From Lentisphaera sp. (lineage in GTDB: Bacteria; Verrucomicrobiota; Lentisphaeria; Victivallales; GWF2-50-93), in assembly GCA_020721745.1 (NCBI GenBank), contig DYMC01000039.1, positions 1-15,247 on the forward strand: 15,247 bases of DNA, in the 5' to 3' direction. The notes below the pieces were generated by a model that had not been told where the DNA came from, made no database searches, and saw only the letters and a list, made by a program, of their open reading frames with translations. The position numbers were made by a program, and so were the translations under genes. Numbering within the stretch: position 1 is the first letter of the stretch; each line of letters begins with the position of its first letter. Below, piece by piece: positions 8,593-14,441 of this stretch.

Positions 8593-9423
8593 ATGCTCGA
8601 CCAGCGCGACTATATGAGGGGAAGACGGGGCGGCCACCAGATAGGATGCTTGTTCGGCCCGGGGGCGGTGGGGACCATACTCTTGTTTACCATCTCGACC
8701 TTCGTCATGCAGAGCTTCAACCCGGGGATGATCTTCAACCTGAGCCTGGTCTCGCAGGGTGTCTTCGACGGGCAGATCTACAGGTGCTTCACATATATGC
8801 TGCTGCACGGCGGGATGGGGCACATATTCTTCAACATGTGGGGACTCTATCTCTTCGGAAACATGCTCGAACAGCGGATAGGAACACAAAGGTTCTACAT
8901 GCTATACCTGATCAGCGGCCTGTCGGGCGCAGCCCTCTGGCTGATCTTCAACAGATATTCCGTCGCGCCATGCATCGGCGCCAGCGGGGCCGTGTTCGGG
9001 ATAATGGTCGCCACGGCGCTGTTCTACCCGGACATGAGGATAATGCTCCTCTTCCCACCCATCCCGATGAAGATGAAGACATTCGCGTTCGCTTATGCGG
9101 CCATCGAAATCTTCCTCGAATTCGGCGGCGGAGATGGAAACATCGCGCACATCGTCCACCTCGGCGGATTCATCGGAGGATACGCATACATCAAAATCCT
9201 ATACGGAAGCAATGTCTGGGGAATTGGCTCCATCTTCAAGAAAAAACCCAGGCACGCACTATATGACAGGGACCAATACATCCTCTTTTCCAACCCGGAA
9301 AAGGTCTCCCAGGAGGAGCTCGACCGCCTCCTCGACAAAATATCCGCCGACGGCATCAACAGCCTCTCCGACGACGAGATGGAAACCCTCCGCAGGGCAA
9401 GAGAGGAGATGAACAGACGCTAG
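8593..9423 (+). CDS. Rhomboid-family intramembrane serine protease
   Basis: This 276-aa membrane protein has the rhomboid signature elements in order. HGGMGHIFFNMWGLYLFG (72-89) is the loop-1/TM2 motif. GASGAVFG (129-136) carries the nucleophile Ser131. AHIVHLGGFIGG (185-196) carries the catalytic His189. Rhomboids cleave transmembrane substrates within the bilayer. The last roughly 45 residues are soluble (SQEELDRLLDKISADGINSL, then a short acidic helix). They match a tail seen in many bacterial rhomboids, a short helical region of unknown role. The ATG follows the permease stop with no gap, and a GAGAAG sequence inside the end of that gene can serve as ribosome-binding site. It appears to be the last gene of the operon, because a hairpin overlaps its stop codon. 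The substrate is unknown; the co-transcribed single-span kinase is an obvious candidate, which is inference only. Confidence 0.93.
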   Translation: MLDQRDYMRGRRGGHQIGCLFGPGAVGTILLFTISTFVMQSFNPGMIFNLSLVSQGVFDGQIYRCFTYMLLHGGMGHIFFNMWGLYLFGNMLEQRIGTQRFYMLYLISGLSGAALWLIFNRYSVAPCIGASGAVFGIMVATALFYPDMRIMLLFPPIPMKMKTFAFAYAAIEIFLEFGGGDGNIAHIVHLGGFIGGYAYIKILYGSNVWGIGSIFKKKPRHALYDRDQYILFSNPEKVSQEELDRLLDKISADGINSLSDDEMETLRRAREEMNRR

Positions 9424-9449
9424 CCCGTTTTTCGCGGGGAAAATGGGCT
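9422..9449 (+). terminator. Hairpin overlapping the rhomboid stop codon (possible terminator)
   Basis: AGCCCGTTTT (9422-9431) pairs with AAAATGGGCT (9440-9449) across an 8-nt loop, giving a 10-bp stem with one G-U pair. The stem starts within the TAG stop codon. No U-tract follows it, so it is not a classical intrinsic terminator. It may still slow transcription, protect the 3' end of the operon mRNA or separate it from the helicase gene. Confidence 0.45.
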
Positions 9450-9489
9450 GGATTACGCCGAAGCAAAAATCCGAATATAGAAATCAGAA

Positions 9490-11082
9490 ATGCCCAGAAT
9501 GATTCCATCCGAATGCGCCCGGTCCACCGAGAGCAGGGCGGAAATCCTCCTCTTCGAGGCGATGAGAAAACAGCTTCCCGCGGAATGGACAGTGTTCCAT
9601 TCCCTCGGCCTGCTCGACAAGGGCCGCGGGGGCAGGGTCCTCGACGCCGAGCTGGACTTCGCAGTCCTCCATCCCCGGCTCGGAATCCTGGTGGTCGAGG
9701 TCAAGGGCGGGATCATCGCATGCAAGGACGGAACGTGGACGCAGAACGGATGGAGGCTGGACAAGAGCCCGGCCAGACAGGCCGCGGACAACAAATATGC
9801 CCTGATGAGATACCTCAAGCGCTCCTCACATGACGGATTCGTCACCGCGAATTTCGCACATGCCGTATGCTTCCCGGATTGCTTCGACATGGAGACACCT
9901 CCGCCCGACTGCGAAGGAATTTGCATCACCGGCAGGGACATGCCGTATCTGGCCGAGGCGGTCGAGAAGATTCTCTCGGAGTTCCATGACAACAACCACC
10001 ACATGACCGAATCCGACGCGGCGTTCATCCTGAAGAAACTTGCACCCGCCTTCGACTATGGCATCGCGCTCTCCGACAATGTCCATATCTCGGAGGCGAA
10101 GATCGTCCAGCTCACCGAGCAGCAGTGCGAAATGCTCAATTTCATATCCGGGCACAAGAGAGCGCTGATACGCGGCTGCGCAGGCTCCGGCAAGACGGTG
10201 CTCGCGCTGAAAAAAGCCCGCGAACTCGCCGCATCCGGCGCAAACGTCCTCCTTCTCGCCTATAACTCCCTCCTCTGCGATAAACTCAAATGCGCCTCCG
10301 CCGGAGAAGAGAGGATCAATGCAACAACATTCCACGACCTCTGCACGGCGCATCTTCAGGCGAACGGACTCGACCTGTCGCCAAGGCGGAACGACGACAA
10401 GGTGTGGACCGAGACCATACCGGCGGAATTCATGAACATGCTCGCAAAAGCCCCGCTTCACTTCGATGCGGTCATCGTGGACGAAGGGCAGGATTTCAGG
10501 CGTAGCTACTGGGATTCGGTGGCGAAGCTTGTCAGGGACGATGGCCACTTCTACATCTTCTACGACCCCGACCAGAACCTCTACAACGACCAGCTCGCCC
10601 TCCCGGAACTCGGCGTGCCGTTCGTGCTCGACAAGAACTGCCGGAACACGGCGGAGATTTTCAACGCCCTCAAGCCATATTGCTCCGGGAACGTCCGCAT
10701 TTCGGACCTCGCCCCGGCCGGACTGCCGGTGAGGGAAGTCAGAAACTGCTCCGGCCCCGGACGCAGGGAGGCGCTGGCGGAAATACTCTCGTCTCTTTCG
10801 CAGGGAGGGCTCTTCGAAAGGCAGATAGTCGTCCTCGGCGGACATTCGATGTCAAAGACCTGCATCGGCTCCAACCCGCGGGTCGGCAAGTTCGAGATGG
10901 TCGAAAACGGCCCCCACGACATAGGCAGAATCCCCTACTTCACCTACATGAAATTCAAGGGATGCGAGGCCGATGCCGTAATACTCCTCGATGTCTCCGA
11001 CGACGACCCGCGCTGGAACAAGGAGGGCCTCTGCACCGCCATCTCAAGGGCGAAGCACGTCCTCTGCATCGTTAGAAAGTGA
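9490..11082 (+). CDS. NERD-domain / superfamily-1 (UvrD-like) helicase protein
   Basis: The 530-aa protein combines two domains. An N-terminal NERD (nuclease-related) domain covers about 10-125, with the core E54, D56, E70 and K72 in DAELDFAVLHPRLGILVVEVKGG (52-74), resembling the restriction-endonuclease-fold E/D-x-E-V-K active site. An SF1 helicase ATPase follows from about 205: Walker A GCAGSGKT (229-236), Walker B DEGQD (331-335), YDPDQNLY (358-365), a CRNTAEI motif and the C-terminal TAISRAKHVLCI. It probably acts on nucleic acid with ATP-driven unwinding plus optional cleavage. Similar NERD-helicase proteins occur both as accessory genes and in defence contexts, and the exact role is unknown. 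The start at 9490 has no clear ribosome-binding site; a second ATG lies at 9499. The gene is separated by 66 nt and a hairpin from the rhomboid gene. A repeat remnant starts 11 nt after its stop. Confidence 0.88.
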   Translation: MPRMIPSECARSTESRAEILLFEAMRKQLPAEWTVFHSLGLLDKGRGGRVLDAELDFAVLHPRLGILVVEVKGGIIACKDGTWTQNGWRLDKSPARQAADNKYALMRYLKRSSHDGFVTANFAHAVCFPDCFDMETPPPDCEGICITGRDMPYLAEAVEKILSEFHDNNHHMTESDAAFILKKLAPAFDYGIALSDNVHISEAKIVQLTEQQCEMLNFISGHKRALIRGCAGSGKTVLALKKARELAASGANVLLLAYNSLLCDKLKCASAGEERINATTFHDLCTAHLQANGLDLSPRRNDDKVWTETIPAEFMNMLAKAPLHFDAVIVDEGQDFRRSYWDSVAKLVRDDGHFYIFYDPDQNLYNDQLALPELGVPFVLDKNCRNTAEIFNALKPYCSGNVRISDLAPAGLPVREVRNCSGPGRREALAEILSSLSQGGLFERQIVVLGGHSMSKTCIGSNPRVGKFEMVENGPHDIGRIPYFTYMKFKGCEADAVILLDVSDDDPRWNKEGLCTAISRAKHVLCIVRK

Positions 11083-11092
11083 TCTCTATTCC

Positions 11093-11208
11093 GAGGTAAG
11101 CGCAAAACTCTTTTCTCTGGCATGCAAGTTGAGCATTCGCAAAATCCCGAGCCCATCGGGGCATCGCTTCGCTCGGCAAGGCGCGTCCGGAGTTTTGCAG
11201 GCGGCTTC
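11093..11208 (+). repeat. MITE-like repeat, copy 1 (degenerate, GT-end first)
   Basis: The left end GAGGTAAGCGCAAAACTC (11093-11110) and right end GAGTTTTGCAGGCGGCTTC (11190-11208) are diverged versions of the 18-bp terminal inverted repeats of the complete copies. The interior keeps a CATG stub of the first stem, a CCCGA/TCGGG hairpin tip (about 11147-11160) and the half-stem GCGCGTCC next to the right end. The central ACGCCGATTTT hairpin is missing, so this is an old, internally deleted copy. It starts 11 nt after the helicase stop and may act as its transcript end. Confidence 0.7.
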
Positions 11209-11696
11209 AAGTACTTTGCGACATCCTGGCGCAAAGAAGAGGGAGGTGTTTGCACTGGGACAGCGCAAACTGCTTCACGGCGGCTCGGCAGGGCGGATCC
11301 AGATCGTGGCTCCTTGTCCTAGTTCCTAGCGAAAACTGGCGGGGAGGGAGGAATTGCCGTTCACTTCGTTCACTGCGTGCCGTTGGCACGCCCTTCGCTT
11401 CGCCGCTCGAACCCTCGGTAAGGTGTAACCCGTACGACGGTTTAGGAATTAAACAATAAAAAACCTCCTTCATAGATAAATACACTTATAAATATTAGCT
11501 CGAATAATGCCCTGAATGCACTGAAATGGGATACCAAATGGGATACCACTCATTTTGGGAAATTGCCATTTTTTCGCCCCGCCAAAAAGTATCCAGCTCG
11601 GCAACATAACTGGAATCATTTTGTTGTGATAGGCTGGCCATTGTTTTTCCAATCCTTTCGCTCTTTCAAGTTTTTGAGTGTAACAGTATATGGGTT
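11209..11696. other. Gene-free spacer with hairpins and a short tandem repeat
   Basis: No convincing gene was found in these 488 nt. The first half holds G/C-rich direct and inverted motifs, including GCGTGCC/GGCACGC (hairpin near 11374-11390), and repeated TTCRCTTCG-type segments. The second half is A/T-rich from about 11445. The open frames in both directions have unnatural composition and lack recognisable motifs. No tRNA cloverleaf could be assembled around the T-loop-like TCGAACCC at about 11406. Confidence 0.5.
11524..11547 (+). repeat. Perfect 12-bp tandem direct repeat (AAATGGGATACC x2)
   Basis: AAATGGGATACC occurs twice in direct succession (11524-11535 and 11536-11547) with no mismatch, in an otherwise gene-free A/T-rich stretch. 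Short direct repeats of this kind can be protein-binding sites, for example integrase arm-type sites. No integrase gene is present in the window, so this role is speculation. Confidence 0.75.
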
Positions 11697-11902
11697 GAGG
11701 TAATTGCAAAACTCCTTTCGCGGGCATGGCCCCGAGACCCTTTGGGCTCGGGATCTTACGACAAGCATGCCCCTCCACGCCGATTTTCGCGAAAAATCGG
11801 CGTAAAAATGGAGGCTTGCCCGCCTCTGGAGGGGACGCGCCCCGATGCCCTATCGGGGTCGGGATCACGAGACTTGCGCGTCCGGAGTTTTGCAATTGGC
11901 TC
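11697..11902 (+). mobile_element. MITE-like structured element, copy 2 (complete, GT-end first, 206 bp)
   Basis: The terminal inverted repeats are GAGGTAATTGCAAAACTC (11697-11714) and GAGTTTTGCAATTGGCTC (11885-11902). They match over 16 of 18 bp and differ only at GT/CC. The interior has three stems in order. The first is GGGCATG/CATGCCC around a CCCGAG/CTCGGG tip (11731-11752). The second is an 11-bp perfect stem ACGCCGATTTT (11777-11787) with its complement (11793-11803), flanked by CCTCC and GGAGG. The third is GGACGCGC/GCGCGTCC around a CCCGAT/ATCGGG tip. It is in the opposite orientation to copy 4 and longer because of extra tip modules. No open reading frame is credible, so it is non-autonomous. 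No clear target duplication was seen at this copy. It lies 78 nt beyond the end of abiEii. Confidence 0.85.
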
Positions 11903-11980
11903 TCACTATTTTCAAGATGACCTAACGGTCTTCCAGCATCTGCCATTTACGGGGCAAAAACGATTTCGACGATTCTGATT

Positions 11981-12766
11981 TCACAACGCTCTGATGAACT
12001 CCGGGAAGGCGAGGATGCGTCTGCTATTTTCGTGGTTGAAAAGCAGATGCTCGAAATCCCTCTGTTTATGCTTCAAGTCAATGGACAGCAGCAGTTTTTC
12101 TGAGGATGCCTTTAACTCCTTGAGATTTCGAATTCCACAGCGCACTTCGAGGAATGAGTAGTCCGGTTTCGTCCTTGAAAACAGAAACATGACATCATAG
12201 AAGTCACGCCCCTTCGCTCTTGCAAGCATTGCGGCTATTTTCATGGAGCACAGCACAGCCTCCGGAGGCGATGGGAATGCGAAGAACATACCACATCCTT
12301 TCACATACTCCATTGTCGGAGCATATGTAGGCCCCTGATCCTGCGCTTCAACTTTAATCATGAACCTTTCTTCACGATGCGCGGAAAGCCCCAGATTGAA
12401 GAGCAGTCCAGGAAATCGAATGCTCCGACGAAAGGCCTTCAGCCGTCCACTGCCCTCCCTCCCGCCAATCTCCACATTGAACCCGTTATGTCTAAGAAAT
12501 GCCACAATCTCATCGGACATTTCGATAAATTCGTTCTCGGAAAGATTTTTGCAGTCAAAATCCAAATCTTCCGAAAACCTGTCTATGCCCTTCAGAAGGC
12601 GTAGATTACTCCCTCCGATGAATGTAATCTTGCGCAGATGCTTCGTTGAAGAAAGATAGTCCAAGACGAGCAGTTGGACATATTCCTTCAGTATATGCCT
12701 TTGAAAGATGCCGCTTCCAGACATGGCTTCAGGGTAGAAGCTTCTGATTTGCTGCAAAGACATCAT
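11981..12766 (-). CDS. AbiEii-type toxin, nucleotidyltransferase family
   Basis: The 261-aa protein carries the AbiEii/AbiGii nucleotidyltransferase motifs. GGSNLRL is at 51-57 and RFSEDLDFD at 63-71, with the metal-binding aspartates D67 and D69. The later motif is MKIAAMLARAKGRDFYD (175-191), with K176, R187 and D188. In characterised AbiE systems the AbiEii toxin inhibits growth as a GTP-binding nucleotidyltransferase, and AbiEi silences the operon. At 261 aa this is on the short side for AbiEii. The gene follows the antitoxin gene with a 4-nt ATGA overlap; a second Met at codon 2 is an equally usable start. It is more A/T-rich than the backbone to its left and sits between repeat copies 2 and 3, consistent with horizontal gain. 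All visible catalytic motifs are intact. Confidence 0.87.
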   Translation of the reverse strand: MMSLQQIRSFYPEAMSGSGIFQRHILKEYVQLLVLDYLSSTKHLRKITFIGGSNLRLLKGIDRFSEDLDFDCKNLSENEFIEMSDEIVAFLRHNGFNVEIGGREGSGRLKAFRRSIRFPGLLFNLGLSAHREERFMIKVEAQDQGPTYAPTMEYVKGCGMFFAFPSPPEAVLCSMKIAAMLARAKGRDFYDVMFLFSRTKPDYSFLEVRCGIRNLKELKASSEKLLLSIDLKHKQRDFEHLLFNHENSRRILAFPEFIRAL

Positions 12767-13380
12767 ATTTCATATACCTTGCACATTAAATCAAGCCTTT
12801 TGCTCAATGCGTAGCAATGGAATCGCTCCGAGATAGAATAAAGTTCACTGCGATCAATGGTTTCAGCAAGCAATTCCCTGTCCAAACGAAGCCCCTCGAT
12901 CTCCTGCACATTGTCATAGAAGGGATAAAGGTAGAGTAGATCAAGCAGAGCCTTTTCGCATGTCGCGAATGCAGATCTTCTTCCGTCGGCAAGTTCGCGG
13001 GGATAATATCCGAATATAAGCTCAGGTTTCAAGCTCTTGTATGAGAATTCTCCGAAACTGTTGCTGTATGCGACCGTCTTTAGAGCGGTTACGCTGGTTA
13101 TTTGGACCACTGATTCCGGGATCACGCCATAGAAAGATAGAGCGGAATGCAGGCTGATGTAGGAGGGCTTGTAAATCCTCCCAGCAAAATAGAGGGCAAT
13201 ATCGGCATTGCCCTTGTAATCCGAGAACGCATACCATCCTCTGCGTAGCTTCTCCAAATATCCCTTCTTTACCCAACGGGCGAGGTTGTTGCGGTCAAAT
13301 CCGGATTGCCAGGCGTATGCCTGATGAACACTGAAGCAGGCCTGCTCGAGAAACTCTTTTTTGAATGCAATCCAGCTCAT
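12763..13380 (-). CDS. AbiEi-type antitoxin / transcriptional regulator
   Basis: The 205-aa protein fits the AbiEi-like antitoxin group. An N-terminal winged-helix-like segment has AYAWQSGFDRNNLARWVKKG (about 21-40), then LRRGWYAF. The middle region has YKPSYISLHSALSFYGVIPE, typical of AbiEi-like proteins, and FATCEKALLDLLYLYP follows. AbiEi proteins bind inverted repeats in their own promoter to repress the operon and neutralise the toxin without forming a stable complex. The start was placed at 13380 (MSWIAFKK) because GGAAA lies just upstream and family members begin there. A Met at 13392 would sit almost at the predicted transcription start. It is first in a two-gene minus-strand operon with the nucleotidyltransferase toxin. 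Confidence 0.82.
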   Translation of the reverse strand: MSWIAFKKEFLEQACFSVHQAYAWQSGFDRNNLARWVKKGYLEKLRRGWYAFSDYKGNADIALYFAGRIYKPSYISLHSALSFYGVIPESVVQITSVTALKTVAYSNSFGEFSYKSLKPELIFGYYPRELADGRRSAFATCEKALLDLLYLYPFYDNVQEIEGLRLDRELLAETIDRSELYSISERFHCYALSKRLDLMCKVYEI

Positions 13381-13401
13381 AAATATTTCCATTATGCTCT
13401 A

Positions 13402-13429
13402 AATATAATGCGTATCAGAAATAAAACAA
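13402..13429 (-). promoter_or_regulatory. Probable promoter of the AbiE-type operon
   Basis: On the minus strand TTGTTT (13424-13429) and TATATT (13402-13407) are spaced by 16 nt. Transcription would start about 20 nt before the Met at 13380, leaving room for the GGAAA ribosome-binding site. No clear inverted-repeat operator for AbiEi was recognised. Confidence 0.4.
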
Positions 13430-13525
13430 GCCTGCGCTGTTTTTTTTACCTCACGTGGCAGAGCGAGGCCAGTTCTTGCATTTGGCATTTCTGCGCCGGC
13501 AAATATTGATGATTCAAATGAGATT

Positions 13526-13632
13526 GAGCCAATTGCAAAACGCCGCACGGCCATTGTTTCCCTCCAAAAGCTGTGCAATGCAATTTTGGATGTGCATGTC
13601 CCTATGCCCCACGGGATCGGGGCACGAGACTC
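13526..13632 (+). repeat. MITE-like repeat, copy 3 (remnant, CC-end first)
   Basis: GAGCCAATTGCAAAAC (13526-13541) matches the CC-type terminal repeat exactly for 16 bp. A CCCTCC motif follows. A TGCCCC/GGGGCA hairpin (about 13605-13624) then leads into CACGAGACT, which is also present inside copy 2. The second terminal repeat and the central ACGCCGATTTT stem are missing. It abuts the IS256-family pseudogene and seems to have been truncated together with the left part of that element. Confidence 0.6.
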
Positions 13633-13669
13633 ACCGAGAGCAAGAATATATAGCCTTGTATTAATCGAG

Positions 13670-14274
13670 GTACTTCGTCAAGTGTCATTGGGAGAAATCG
13701 GGGAAGTTTTTAGGGGCTGGGTGCAGGAGGTCACGAAGGAGGCTGTTGTTCCCGTAATGTTCCAAGAGGTTGAGGATCTTTGCGGAGCTTTCTACCATCA
13801 GCCAGGAATGGCGATGATATTGTTCACAGGATGATTGATTTCGAGACAGGCTCCTCTGAGAACAAGGAAGTCTGCGATGCACTTTTGAACCGGTTGATCC
13901 GGCGCGGTTTCAAGACGATCAAGGATACTCGGCTCCTTTGTGTGGCTGATGGTTCAAAGCCCTTGAAAAGCAGTGTGCTGGAAAAATTCAATAACCCGCT
14001 GATAGAGAGATGTGTGATCCACAAAGAGCGCAACATAGCTCTACATGTCATTGGCGCGCCGTCCACTCTGAACATGTCGTTGCTGAGCACCAACTGCATA
14101 GAGAACTCCTTCAAGAATGTCCGCAGGAAGATCGGCAGGGTCAGCCGCTGGATGCCGGAGACGGACCAGGCCGAGAGGTGGATGGCGTATGCGCTTACCG
14201 AGGCGGAGAAGGGATTCAGGAGGATAAAGGGATGGATGGACATCCCGCTATTGATAAAAGCATTGGCGGCCTGA
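13670..14274 (+). pseudogene. IS256/mutator-family transposase, internally deleted
   Basis: Three blocks of an IS256-family transposase remain in order. The N-terminal block is VLRQVSLGEIGEVFRGWV with EVEDLCGAFYHQP (13670 to about 13810). After a frame change and a large deletion comes IDFETGSSENKEVCDALL, with CVADGSKPL, which holds the second catalytic aspartate, and ERCVIHKERNI (about 13830-14040). After another deletion comes LLSTNCIENSF, with the catalytic glutamate, and AEKGFRRIKGWMDIP, ending at 14274. The first catalytic aspartate and roughly half of the expected 400 or so residues are gone. The surviving C-terminal part reads cleanly, so the decay came from deletions more than point mutation. 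It cannot be an active transposase. Confidence 0.85.
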
Positions 14275-14367
14275 AAAACAGCCTGATGGCTCAAAAACCA
14301 ACATCGAAACTGAAAAACAAATCAAGGGGAATAAATTACAAGTCAAAAGGGAACCACACCTTCTTGG

Positions 14368-14395
14368 ATTTTAACAATCAATGGGACATCCCCCT
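14368..14395 (+). repeat. Possible right inverted repeat of the IS256-family element
   Basis: The stretch TTTTAACAATCAATGGGACA (from 14369), followed by TCCCCC, resembles the A/T-rich plus GGACAT-type termini of many IS256-family elements. It lies about 95 nt after the transposase stop. No matching left terminus was found, which fits loss of the left end. Confidence 0.3.
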
Positions 14396-14441
14396 TAAAC
14401 CTAGACGACGCAGTTAAAACTGCTGTTTAGTTTGCAAGTCA

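Noticed and set aside
9826..10845. 339-aa open frame on the minus strand opposite the NERD-helicase
   Set aside because: No motif and valine/glutamate-rich shadow composition; the opposite strand encodes clear helicase motifs.
11380..11450. tRNA-like T-loop sequence (TCGAACCC) near 11406
   Set aside because: No acceptor stem, anticodon arm or CCA-adjacent structure could be built on either strand.
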